A stretch of 64,000 nucleotides of DNA from Nissolia schottii (taxonomy: Eukaryota > Streptophyta > Magnoliopsida > Fabales > Fabaceae): positions 62,357-126,356 of the forward strand of contig QANU01010882.1 of the NCBI GenBank assembly GCA_003254905.1, read 5' to 3'. A program made the translations under genes and the position numbers. The notes under the pieces were generated by a model. That model had not been told where the DNA came from, did not search any database, and saw only the letters and a list, made by a program, of their open reading frames with translations. The first letter of the stretch is position 1. The number at the start of each line of letters is the position of its first letter. Positions 48,074-58,063 of this stretch are shown in pieces.

Positions 48074-48497
48074 TAGGGTTTACATCGATAATAATAAAAT
48101 GGTGACTTTTCAAGTACCTCATGGAGTAAATATTTCATGTTACTTAATTTATTCATTTTTAATCATTTTTATAATTAAATTTATCAAATTTTATTATCAT
48201 TGCATGATCTAATATAGCATATAAAAAGATAAAATGATCTAATGTGATAAATTAATATTTTTAAATGCAATATTTGTAGAAAGGTGTACCGTAAGGTCAA
48301 AGGATATGCAAATTTTTAAATCTCTTATAAGTTGGCTCTTTTAGTTATTTGATTAATGAAATATTTATACAATCATATAGAACATGAAATGATAACAAAA
48401 TTTGATAAATTGAATTATAAAAATTATTAAAAATTGATGAATTAAATAACATGAAATATTTATCTAATGAGATAGTTAAACAACCACCTAAAAAAAT
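48074..48497. other. Short AT-rich intergenic stretch
   Basis: No gene seen. The stretch runs from the broken malectin stub to the Mutator-like MITE. Confidence 0.5.
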
Positions 48498-48724
48498 GAG
48501 TTCTGCTACACGTACACTAAAAAATATACATCATACATACACTCTATAGTTATATACATAAAGTTTGTGTTTTAATGTATGTAATGTTTGTGCACTTAAT
48601 TAAGTATAATTGAGAATATCATCTATAAATTTGTAATGTTTGTACACTCATGAAAATAAAGTTTGTGCATTATTAATGGTGTGTGTATGAATATATAAAA
48701 TTTGATGTACATGTAACATTTTTG
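48498..48724. mobile_element. 227-bp Mutator-like MITE with 9-bp TSD
   Basis: The left end is GAGTTCTGCTACACGTACAC and the right end, read in reverse complement, is CAAAAATGTTACATGTACAT. The two ends resemble each other around TACA(C/T)GTACA and match the two ends of the larger element at 61441-63251. The 9-bp direct repeat TAAAAAAAT flanks it at 48489-48497 and 48725-48733. A 9-bp duplication is the Mutator hallmark. Non-coding. Confidence 0.8.
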
Positions 48725-48733
48725 TAAAAAAAT

Positions 48734-49672
48734 TTATACATATGAACTCATGCAAATTATCCATATCTCGGTGAACTAGACCACTGCTCGTGACTCTCAA
48801 AACTATTTTTGTAAACCTAACACAATACTTGACCATATCTGTCTTTTCCAAATTAATAACGAAAAATGTATTTGCTGTAATAAAAAGTGAAAATTGGTAA
48901 AAGTGCCAAGTGCCAACTGCCAACAGTACGGGTGATTTTACCTCTACTTTATGTGTGAAAATATCCGTCCAGATTTTTGTAGTGAGAGATTAATTCTTGA
49001 TTGAATATAATTATATGAGTAATATTTACATATATTTATAATAAAAATAAGTTTTATCAGATTTATTTAAAGAAAACTCTGCACTTATTTCTAAGTTTTA
49101 CTAATTATATTATGGGTGTGGGTAGGAGATTTGTATCTATAAACTGTACAAGGAGCAAAGAGATGAAGAAGTAAGCAAATAAAAGCATCGATCAACCGCA
49201 TCTATCACGTGACATGGGTGACTATTATCAATCTTCTTACACGCACAGCTCTGCTTTAGCATTGCAGCATCTCACGAGAATGGCACCAATAAGTTGTTCG
49301 TTACTTTTATTCATCTTTTGTCAGATATGTTTGCTTTTACATTTTTCCTTATTTAAAATATAACAAATAATATAAATAATGATGATGATGAAAAAGGAGG
49401 AGAGTAAAAACAAGAGTCTCAAAGGTTAACATTTAAATAAACTCGATAAAGACACCACAAACACTTCTTTATTTATAGTAGAAGTAGGCATATACGCAGA
49501 TTTATTCAATTCATATAACGGTAACTAATTACACAGACATTGACAACCATGGAACGAAGTGAGAAAAAAAAATTAAAAACAATACAGAGTTCGTACCTAA
49601 AACACGGCAATCCTTCACATAAACCGGAGCAGATTAATGCCCAGTAAAAAGGGTGCAGGACCATCATTACGT
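48734..49672. other. Intergenic DNA
   Basis: AT-rich with a short GATGATGATGA run near 49380. No gene or defined repeat seen. The right end may include the 3'UTR of the RALF-like gene. Confidence 0.5.
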
Positions 49673-50056
49673 CTAGCATTTGTCGTACCGAAACCTAGTT
49701 CTTTTAAACGGGTCATCTGGACATGGCTTACCTCCTTTATTCGTGCATGTAGTGTATGGCTTTGCCAGATTTGATTGAGGACAGCCAGCTGAATTTCGGT
49801 TTCGATCAGATGTGGCAATCTGGGAATAGCCATTGTGTTGTGTTTGAATTAGAACTCTGCGAAATTGATGATCTTGATCTACGAACAAATCATCATCGAC
49901 AGTATCGGCAACAAGGCAGTGAAGGCCAACGCATGATCCATAAGTAGCAGTGGTGTTCGACGTCTGATCTTTGGCGGCAGCAGCAGCCGCAGCCACGCTG
50001 TGGTAATCAAGAACTGTCACCACTGCAATTAGGTTAAAAAAGTAATCATCATTCAT
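49673..50056 (-). CDS. Small secreted cysteine-rich peptide precursor, RALF-like layout
   Basis: A 127-residue intronless frame. The first 28 residues are hydrophobic then Ala-rich (FFNLIAVVTVL..VAAAAAAA), a weak signal peptide. A propeptide with two cysteines (SCVGLHC, 42 and 47) and an acidic DTVDDDLFVD run leads to FRRVL at 65-69, matching the RRxL site where S1P subtilases cut RALF precursors. The remaining ~58 residues are basic with four cysteines (92, 104, 112, 127), as in mature RALFs. The canonical YISY motif is replaced by GYSQIA, so it is a divergent member or a different secreted family. RALF peptides act in the apoplast through CrRLK1L receptors, remnants of which flank this gene. 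A splice-acceptor-like TAATTGCAG at about 50022 leaves a small chance of an upstream exon. Confidence 0.55.
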   Translation of the reverse strand: MNDDYFFNLIAVVTVLDYHSVAAAAAAAKDQTSNTTATYGSCVGLHCLVADTVDDDLFVDQDHQFRRVLIQTQHNGYSQIATSDRNRNSAGCPQSNLAKPYTTCTNKGGKPCPDDPFKRTRFRYDKC

Positions 50057-50104
50057 ATAAATTCGACATCCTTGTCTGATTCCATTCCTTTGATCACTTT
50101 CAAC

Positions 50105-50421
50105 ATGGGTTCTCTAATTGCTTGTTTAGTTATGGTTATTATTCCATTCTTGTTTCATAATGTTGCAGCTGATTGTTCTAATGGAGGTTGCAGGGTTTGT
50201 ATATATCCCCCGCTATTCTACTTTATCAAATCATGTAGTTTTTTTTTTTTATTCTTGTTTTCATCTTTAATTTGGGTTATATTAATTTTTTGTATTAGCT
50301 TCTTGATGAGTGCTCATCTAATGGAGACTGTGGAGCTGGGCTCTATTGTTTCTCATATCCACTTGGGTTTACTGGTTCTAGGTGTGTGAGATCTTCAGTC
50401 ACTGATCAATTCAAGCTCATA
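50105..50421 (+). pseudogene. 5' fragment of a PI-PLC X-domain protein gene
   Basis: Two exons, 50105-50194 and 50299-50421, are both phase 0 with good GT..AG borders. They encode a signal peptide (MGSLIACLVMVIIPFLFH) and then the cysteine-rich N-terminus LLDECSSNGDCGAGLYCFSY, LGFTGSRCVRSSVTDQFKLI. This matches the start of plant secreted or anchored PI-PLC X domain-containing proteins (At5g67130 type). A donor GTAAGA follows, but the catalytic X-domain exon (normally starting NNSLPFNKYAFLTTHN) is absent from the next 600 bases and from the far side of the retrotransposon. The fragment is divergent to, and 48 bases from, the RALF-like ORF. It is most likely a truncated remnant or a partly duplicated gene. 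Confidence 0.75.
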
Positions 50422-50722
50422 GTAAGATATCTATCTATTCACTCTTTGGTTTACTAGTTTTTCCTATAATAAAAAAATAAGAGGAAAAATAAAAAATAAA
50501 AAATCATACCCACACACTTGTAGATGATGAATATAAGGTTGGCATTGATGTTTGCCAACCAACAAGGCAATGATCATGGTGGTCACGTGGGGTTGGCCCC
50601 CCGGAACTTCCATCATACCAATACAACCATTTTGTTATTTGAGACACAACCATTTTAAATAAACAAACACAACTTTTTATTATATTTAGATACAACATTT
50701 TCGTGAACTACGACCTAACCGT

Positions 50723-50758
<36 letters not shown>

Positions 50759-51059
50759 AACCTTTTGGTAAAAACAGACACAATCTTTTTGTTATTTTAG
50801 ACACAACCTTTTATTAATGTGAAAGGTGAGAGAAACGTTTCAGCATGTGTCGTCGGTAGTTATTGCTGAGGTGCGTACCAGATGTGCAATAACCTAGTGT
50901 GCAATATTTAAGATATTTTCATGTGTTAATACTTGTTAATTTTCTTAGGGTCTATATTATTATAAATTATTTAATATTTAAAATATTTTTTTACTCATAC
51001 AGGGTACGGACACAGCTTAAAAAACGTTCGGATATAGCTCGGACACACTTAAACACTAC
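50422..51059. repeat. Degenerate ACACAACC-type repeats and a TC/TA microsatellite
   Basis: Between the PLC fragment and the retrotransposon, the word GACACAACC(A/T)TTT or a close variant recurs about five times (50590-50810). A (TC)n(TA)n microsatellite sits at 50722-50757. No coding seen. Confidence 0.5.
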
Positions 51060-52618
51060 TGATGAAAGCCAAACGCACGTTCTCTATCCTTGACCCAGCT
51101 TTGGTTTGTCACAACCGTGCCAAGTTAGTGGAAGGCGTTATTGTATTCCTTGTCGTTCAAATTAAATTTATATACATACCTATTTACGGCTTTCAGATTC
51201 CAAAGGAATCCAATTGCAGTATAGGGTATGGTCGATCCCACAGGGAGTTGTAATACCATTCTTGAGTTTATTTAATTAAACAATGAGGTGAAGGATTTGT
51301 GATTTGATTTATATTTAAATAGACTAAATAAATAAAAGACAGGAAAATAAAATAGGAAACAAATCAGAGGTAGTTCCGGAGCTTGTTGGGAATTTTAATC
51401 ACGTCGTAGTTTCATGCATCCAGTTTCTTATTACATGGAACTATCGTTTGATTGCCCGCCATCAGTTCTTAACTTGTCATCACTTTCGCGCATGACAAGA
51501 TCATAGGTTTCCTTTGTTAAACTGTCACTTTCGCACACGAGCTTAACAAAGTACGCCAACATTAATTCAGATGTTTAGTACGGCTAATTCTTATTCCAGT
51601 TACGGCAACAAAAATTAGATGAAATGGTTTAGATCTGACTCTAATAATTGTAACTTTCGTTCACAACGTTCAAGTCAAAGATCTAGTTAAGCATAATGAT
51701 GCTGATCTTAACTTGGTTATGATTTAATTAGTATAACTGTCGTTCATACAACTAAATCCCAAATCAAGAATCAAAACATTAAACAGGACTAGCTTTAAGT
51801 ACAAAACCATTCAAGCAAATCATAAGAAAAAGATAGATTCATATGTAAAAGTTACATGGATACAAGCAAACTTACAATAATGATTAAAATCCCAACAAAA
51901 AGGTAGGATTAGGAATCCATCTTACGGAAGAATCTTGGAGGCAAGGTTAGGCACTTACCATGACACGTGTTCACGCTATCATGGCCATGGCTTCGCCAAG
52001 CTTCCTCGATCTCCGGCTCCTTCACAAGCCTCGTCTTTGTTCCTAACCTAACCTAACTAAACTAGGCTTTAAAGTACAACAAAATGTGTAAAAGAATGGA
52101 GTTGTGGGGGGAGAAGAAGGTGCCTTAAAACGGAGCTCGAATGGCCTATTTATAGGCAATTTAAGCACGGGTCGCTCAGCGGTAAGGGCACCACCGCTGA
52201 GCGACGGGGTCAATTGTGGCGGTCGGACGCGGTTTTTACGCGGTTCCAGGCTGGCTTGAGGTGGCGCCAGCTTGGTTCATTAAATGCATGGTCAAAGGCG
52301 GTGGTCCACGGCTTCTAGGGGCTTCATCGCTCAGCGGTGGGTCTTGACCGCTGAGCGGTTAGTCCTTTAATCGCTAAGCGGCTCCTTCCTGTTCGCTGAG
52401 CGCTCCCTGGCTGATTTTATCCGTTTTGCTCTTTTTGTCTTCTTTTCCTTTTGCTCCATTCCTCTAGGGATTCTTCTTACTTATTAATGCTTGTATCCTT
52501 CTTCAAAATATATTTAAAACCTACAAAACAAGAGGGTTTAATTAGATAATTCGTTTAAAAACATAACAGATAAGTGCCATTTTAATATGTAGATTTTGCG
52601 TAAATTGGGCACTTATCA
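51060..52618 (-). repeat. 3' LTR of the gag-only retrotransposon
   Basis: 1559 bp, TG..CA. In element orientation it begins TGATAAGTGCCC and ends TTTCATCA. It carries the same U3 hairpin and TATA box as the other LTR (hairpin arms at 52171-52183 and 52193-52205). Confidence 0.95.
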
Positions 52619-54655
52619 CTCCCCCTGACTTAAAACCTTGTTTGTCCTCAAACAAGAGGTAATAGAATTATTTTACAAGAGATTGATGCTTATGAACAGT
52701 CGGTCTATGTAATGAATTGAAAATAGTTTAAGCTTGAAACCTTGTGAAACATGAAAGAACCTGAGCAAGCCAAATGCATAATTACTTGAATAGCATAAGC
52801 AAATCACTCTATCCAATGTCTTTTCCACCAAGGAAATTATCATTTATGCACACTATGGTCAGTGGACCAATTTGGGGTGAGTGTTTTCGCTCTATATCAC
52901 CATTGAATCATTAACAATTTAAATTTGTTACCTGTCTCCTCATTCAATGCAAGAGTATGGTCATGGAAGGATCACAAAGGACTTTTAAGGGTTGTAATGG
53001 GGCTAGGCTACAAAGAACATTGGTTTTTCTGGATATGCAAATTTTCCAATCAAGAGAGCATTTGAAAACCAACTTCCTTTGTCACCTGTATTCTCCAACA
53101 ATTCGTTTTCCTTTTCTTTTTCAAACCCTTTTTCTCTTGTTTTTCTTTTTACTCTATCCCTTTTTCTTTTTCTTCTTTTTGTTTTGGGATAGAATGTGTT
53201 CTTTTCTTTGATTTTGTTCTTCCGATTCTTCTTTTGCACATCCCACTTTTTTCCATCCTTGTCTCCCCCTGACCTAGATCTTTTGCTCATAATCCAATTA
53301 AAAATGCTCTCTTAATTCCGGATATTAAGGGATAACATTTGTTTTTCTTTTTATGGCTCGGGGATTTATGAAACAAAAATTTTCTCATATTAGGCTCAAA
53401 TGGGGTGGCAAAGGATAATCCTAATTAAAGGTAGGTTTTATTTGGCCAAGTGGGTTTAAATTCTAAGGAACAAAAATGCCTTGATCATTTCCATTGATTT
53501 CCATACAATTATCAAAATTAGAGACTCAAACAAATTCAATTGAGCAAACAATGGTGATGCTCTCTATCTCACTTAAGTGTTTGGCTTACTCCCTCACTTG
53601 GTTTAGGTTTAATTTCCTTAGTTTCAAAACATCTTCAAGGTTATGCTTATGCAAAACAAGTAGAAATACATATGAACATACTCATGGTATCTATGCATGC
53701 ACTCACAAGATCTATTATGGATATTGAAACAATCCAATTCATATGTAGTATGTGTTCATGCAGCAAACCAAGTAAAATAAACTACTACTTTGTTTTTAAA
53801 CAAACAAGTCTTAAGCATATATTAAACTACTAAAGAAATTAATTAAGGTGTTTAGAAAATTAAGAATGCTCCCTGTTCATGGTGAATTTCTTGAAGTAGC
53901 TTTCATATAGCTTTCTTTTTATCTTGGCTACTTTCATCTTGCTTCACTATTTTGAGGAGGTAGAGGCTCATCTTCCTTGAAGAATCATGCTCTTTATCCT
54001 CTGAAGTGTGTCTCTCTTTTGTTGTTTTGTGGGAAAGTCTTGTGATTGTTCTTCGGCCTACAAAAACAAACAAAAACTTCCTTTCTTCCAAGTAGCATTT
54101 AGAGAGAGTTTATATGACCAAAGCTCAAATGGTTTTACTTTGAATCTTTTGTAGACAGAATTTCCTACAATAGCGGACAGAATTTTCCTGCTTAAGTGGA
54201 CAGAAGTTCCCACTTTTTGTGGACAGAATTTCCCACAACGATTTATGGATTCAAAGATAAAACATGTTCCATTTCAATTTCCTTGGTCATAAGGTGCTTA
54301 GAAAGAGATTTCTTTTCTTAATAATTTTAAATTCTCCATCAGCTAGAAATCTTAAGTTCATATTAAATCATGTAGCACCAAATTTGTTGAAGTAAAGGTT
54401 TTATAAATCAGTTATTAGGTATGAAATAAGTGCTTCAAGTTTAGTGTTGGTGAAAAAGATTAGCACTTCGAAATTCCAACCTAATTACATGATTTAGATA
54501 ACCTTTGATTTATTTTCACCATAAATATATTTAACACCTTAAATTAATTAACCTTCAAAATTAATAAACTACTAAATAATAATAACTTACCGAATTCTGG
54601 GTTGCCTCCCAAACAGCGCTTTGTTTAACGTCGTTAGCCCGACGCGTTTCTCTTT
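52619..54655 (-). other. Non-coding interior of the retrotransposon
   Basis: The 2.0 kb from gag to the 3' LTR lacks any pol domain in any frame. It has a long pyrimidine tract on the plus strand at 53100-53240 (purine-rich in the element transcript) and, at 54114-54290, a branched inverted repeat with four mini-hairpins. In an autonomous gypsy element this position would carry pol. Confidence 0.8.
54114..54290 (-). repeat. Branched inverted repeat enclosing four mini-hairpins
   Basis: Outer arms pair in four blocks: 54114-54121 with 54283-54290 (ATGACCAA), 54127-54132 with 54269-54274 (AAATGG), 54133-54137 with 54258-54262 (TTTTA) and 54138-54146 with 54248-54256 (CTTTGAATC). Inside are four 18-19 base units at 54151, 54173, 54196 and 54219. 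Each has a 4-bp stem around an ACAGAATTTC-like loop. Stem pairs change together (GTAG/CTAC in the first, GTGG/CCAC in the third and fourth). The second unit is weaker, with G-T on this strand. The array lies in the transcribed, untranslated interior of the retrotransposon. Confidence 0.75.
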
Positions 54656-55933
54656 CTAGCTCTCCTCTTCATCATCAGTCCTCCTCCCATGGCAAGAGTC
54701 CTTAGGATTGAGCTCCGTGTTGGCCGTGAATCTTTTCTTTTTCAGCTCCGCTATATCAGTTGCCAATTGTCCCAGTTGTGTTTCCAAGTTCCTAATAGTG
54801 GCTTCGTTATTCTTTTGATTCATCATTGATTGTTGCATAAACTGATTGAACGTTTCCTCTATTTTGGTGCTTGGACAAACTGGTGGCTGATTCTGATATG
54901 GCCTCGGTGGTTGGTACGGCGGTTGAGGGGCTTTTTGAAATGAGGGACCAGCTTCTTGCCTCCATGGCTGTTGAAAATTCGGCCCCCTTTGGAAGTTGTT
55001 TTGATAGGGCGGCCTTTGCTGGTTGTCCAGGTAGTTGACTTCTTCTCCCCTAAAATTACTACAAGTAGACGGGTGATCGCCATTACAAATTTCACATAAA
55101 AATACCTGTTGCCGTTTTACATCGCGGGCCTCTCTAATTTGTTTTGGCAACTCGCTCATGGCTTTTTTCAACTCGTCCACCTGTTGTTGAAGTTGCTTTT
55201 GTTGGGCCAGGACAGCATCGTTGGGTCCCAACTCAAGCACTCCTCCTCTTCTAGGACCTCTGTGGTATTGGCCTTGTTGATCCGTCAAGGCCATGGAATC
55301 AATAATGGAGATAGCTTCTTCAGGAGTTTTGGACATTATTTGTCCACCAGCTGCAGCATCAAGCATCAGTTTGTGCTGTTGTTGGAGTCCGTTTCGAAAG
55401 ATGTGGATTTGTGTGCGCGCATCGAACCCGTGGTTAGGACACTTTCTCAGCATGGATTTGTAACGTTCCCAGGCTTCACAGAGACTTTCTCCGGGTGCCT
55501 GCACAAATGTAGCAATTGCAGTTTTTAAATCCATAAACTTAGATTGAGAAAAGTACCTTGCACAAAACTTCTCTTCCAGTTGATCCCAATTTGACAGGAC
55601 ATTTTGTGGTTGATCAAGCAACCATTCTTTGGCTTTTCCGATCAATGTCAGGGGAAACATCCTCAAAAATACTGATTCTTCGTCGGCCTCAGACATCCCC
55701 GCGGTCCCACAGAGTTCGTAGAACTTTGTTAAATGGGCGTAAGGATCTTCGTGGTCCAAACCTGCAAATGGGTTGGCATATAATAATTGTACCAGACCAG
55801 GTTGCATTTGATGTGTTCGTTGAGCTCCCGTGGTTCGGCCCATTGAAATGATGTTTCTCGGGGTAAAGTTTACAAACCCCCGGTTATTACTGGTTCCCGT
55901 GTCAGCTCCACCAGCTCCAGTATCGTCAGCCAT
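54656..55933 (-). CDS. gag: Retrotransposon gag polyprotein
   Basis: A 425-residue product if translation begins at the first ATG (55933, MADDTGAGG). The frame is open for another 53 codons upstream (basic, RKNRKKKKEH) but has no ATG there, so the true N-terminus may use a non-AUG start or splicing. The central part is a Retrotrans_gag domain (PF03732 type): ANPFAGLDHEDPYAHLTKFY, WLLDQPQNVLSNWDQLEEKF, ESLCEAWERYKSMLRKCPNH. After a Gln-rich coiled stretch comes a compact zinc-knuckle-like CEICNGDHPSTC, shorter than the standard CCHC spacing. A proline/glutamine-rich tail and a final heptad-like helix end the protein. Gag forms the cytoplasmic particle that packages element RNA. A stop follows, with no pol behind it. 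Confidence 0.92.
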   Translation of the reverse strand: MADDTGAGGADTGTSNNRGFVNFTPRNIISMGRTTGAQRTHQMQPGLVQLLYANPFAGLDHEDPYAHLTKFYELCGTAGMSEADEESVFLRMFPLTLIGKAKEWLLDQPQNVLSNWDQLEEKFCARYFSQSKFMDLKTAIATFVQAPGESLCEAWERYKSMLRKCPNHGFDARTQIHIFRNGLQQQHKLMLDAAAGGQIMSKTPEEAISIIDSMALTDQQGQYHRGPRRGGVLELGPNDAVLAQQKQLQQQVDELKKAMSELPKQIREARDVKRQQVFLCEICNGDHPSTCSNFRGEEVNYLDNQQRPPYQNNFQRGPNFQQPWRQEAGPSFQKAPQPPYQPPRPYQNQPPVCPSTKIEETFNQFMQQSMMNQKNNEATIRNLETQLGQLATDIAELKKKRFTANTELNPKDSCHGRRTDDEEES

Positions 55934-56246
55934 GTTTTCTTCTTGGTTGGTTGAAGAAGTTGATGATGGAGTTGTTTCTTGCTCCTCTCTTTGTTTGGCT
56001 AAATGCTCTTTCTTCTTTTTCCTATTCTTTCTTGAAGTAGCTTCAATGTCAGGGTCAAACAACAATTGATCTTTTGAAGTCTTACCTCGCAATTGCTAGG
56101 AAAAATTTACACTAGCCAAATAAGATTAGAACAAGATAAATCTCAACATAAAAGAAAATAACAAAATAAGACCTATACAATATTTTACAAATACTCACAA
56201 TTGTTTAACTAATCAAAACTCAAGCTATGTATTTTTGACGCAACTC

Positions 56247-56266
56247 CCCGGCAACGGCGCCAAATT
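56247..56266 (-). other. Primer-binding site of the retrotransposon
   Basis: On the minus strand, directly after the 5' LTR, the sequence reads AAATTTGGCGCCGTTGCCGG followed by GGAG. TGGCGCCGTTGCCGGGGA is the primer site typical of plant Athila/Tat gypsy elements, usually assigned to tRNA-Asp. Confidence 0.75.
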
Positions 56267-57353
56267 TGATGAAAGCCAAACGCACGTTCTCTATCCTTGA
56301 CCCAGCTTTGGTTTGTCACAACCGTGCCAAGTTAGTGGAAGGCGTTATTGTATTCCTTGTCGTTCAAATTAAATTTATATACATACCTATTTACGGCTTT
56401 CAGATTCCAAAGGAATCCAATTGCAGTATAGGGTATGGTCGATCCCACAGGGAGTTGTAATACCATTCTTGAGTTTATTTAATTAAACAATGAGGTGAAG
56501 GATTTGTGATTTGATTTATATTTAAATAGACTAAATAAATAAAAGACAGGAAAATAAAATAGGAAACAAATCAGAGGTAGTTCCGGAGCTTGTTGGGAAT
56601 TTTAATCACGTCGTAGTTTCATGCATCCAGTTTCTTATTACATGGAACTATCGTTTGATTGCCCGCCATCAGTTCTTAACTTGTCATCACTTTCGCGCAT
56701 GACAAGATCATAGGTTTCCTTTGTTAAACTGTCACTTTCGCACACGAGCTTAACAAAGTACGCCAACATTAATTCAGATGTTTAGTACGGCTAATTCTTA
56801 TTCCAGTTACGGCAACAAAAATTAGATGAAATGGTTTAGATCTGACTCTAATAATTGTAACTTTCGTTCACAACGTTCAAGTCAAAGATCTAGTTAAGCA
56901 TAATGATGCTGATCTTAACTTGGTTATGATTTAATTAGTATAACTGTCGTTCATACAACTAAATCCCAAATCAAGAATCAAAACATTAAACAGGACTAGC
57001 TTTAAGTACAAAACCATTCAAGCAAATCATAAGAAAAAGATAGATTCATATGTAAAAGTTACATGGATACAAGCAAACTTACAATAATGATTAAAATCCC
57101 AACAAAAAGGTAGGATTAGGAATCCATCTTACGGAAGAATCTTGGAGGCAAGGTTAGGCACTTACCATGACACGTGTTCACGCTATCATGGCCATGGCTT
57201 CGCCAAGCTTCCTCGATCTCCGGCTCCTTCACAAGCCTCGTCTTTGTTCCTAACCTAACCTAACTAAACTAGGCTTTAAAGTACAACAAAATGTGTAAAA
57301 GAATGGAGTTGTGGGGGGAGAAGAAGGTGCCTTAAAACGGAGCTCGAATGGCC

Positions 57354-57361
57354 TATTTATA
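57354..57361 (-). promoter_or_regulatory. TATA box in the 5' LTR
   Basis: The minus strand reads CCTATAAATAGGCC, a strong plant TATA box that is nearly palindromic. It lies about 1.4 kb upstream of gag and just downstream of the U3 repeat motifs. Confidence 0.7.
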
Positions 57362-57377
57362 GGCAATTTAAGCACGG

Positions 57378-57412
57378 GTCGCTCAGCGGTAAGGGCACCA
57401 CCGCTGAGCGAC
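57378..57412. promoter_or_regulatory. 13-bp-arm hairpin in U3, with related CGCTGAGCG motifs
   Basis: GTCGCTCAGCGGT (57378-57390) and ACCGCTGAGCGAC (57400-57412) are exact reverse complements around AAGGGCACC. Shorter relatives (CGCTCAGCGG, CCGCTGAGCGG, CGCTAAGCGG, CGCTGAGCG) follow at about 57535-57610. All lie upstream of the TATA box and are conserved in both LTRs. Confidence 0.8.
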
Positions 57413-58063
57413 GGGGTCAATTGTGGCGGTCGGACGCGGTTTTTACGCGGTTCCAGGCTGGCTTGAGGTGGCGCCAGCTTGGTTCATTAAATGCATGGTC
57501 AAAGGCGGTGGTCCACGGCTTCTAGGGGCTTCATCGCTCAGCGGTGGGTCTTGACCGCTGAGCGGTTAGTCCTTTAATCGCTAAGCGGCTCCTTCCTGTT
57601 CGCTGAGCGCTCCCTGGCTGATTTTATCCGTTTTGCTCTTTTTGTCTTCTTTTCCTTTTGCTCCATTCCTCTAGGGATTCTTCTTACTTATTAATGCTTG
57701 TATCCTTCTTCAAAATATATTTAAAACCTACAAAACAAGAGGGTTTAATTAGATAATTCGTTTAAAAACATAACAGATAAGTGCCATTTTAATATGTAGA
57801 TTTTGCTTAAATTGGGCACTTATCAACTACTAATTATGATTTTTTTTATTTGAACATTTTCGGACACATACAACACTAGTATCAGTGTGTCAAACACAAG
57901 AATATTAAAATCTCATAAAATGTTCATACTTCTTAAAGTATACCTAACCTTAATTAGACTAAAAAAAAAAAGCTTTTTCAACATGTATTTCCATTCATAT
58001 AATCCCCGTACGAAGTCCCTCCACTACAAAACACAATTCTCCTTCTCGTCGACTAAATACAAC

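Larger units (their letters stand above)
51060..57825 (-). mobile_element. Gag-only LTR retrotransposon (TR-GAG-like, Athila-type PBS)
   Basis: A 6766-bp element with two 1559-bp LTRs (51060-52618 and 56267-57825). They look identical except G versus T in TTTTGC(G/T)TAAATTGGG. A perfect 5-bp duplication ACTAC flanks it (51055-51059, 57826-57830). Gag is on the minus strand, so the right LTR is the 5' LTR. Next to it, minus strand, is TTTGGCGCCGTTGCCGGGGA, the primer-binding site typical of Athila/Tat gypsy elements. A polypurine tract AGTCAGGGGGAG abuts the left LTR. Only gag is present; protease, reverse transcriptase, RNase H and integrase are missing, so it must be mobilised in trans. Confidence 0.95.
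56267..57825 (-). repeat. 5' LTR of the gag-only retrotransposon
   Basis: 1559 bp, nearly identical to the other LTR. Reading on the minus strand, the U3 has several CGCTGAGCG-type motifs (57372-57612) upstream of a TATAAATA box (reverse complement of 57354-57361), so transcription should run leftward toward gag. Confidence 0.93.

Noticed and set aside
52957..53290. Lys-rich minus-strand frame in the retrotransposon interior as a second protein
   Set aside because: It is the translation of a purine tract; no domain and no start context.
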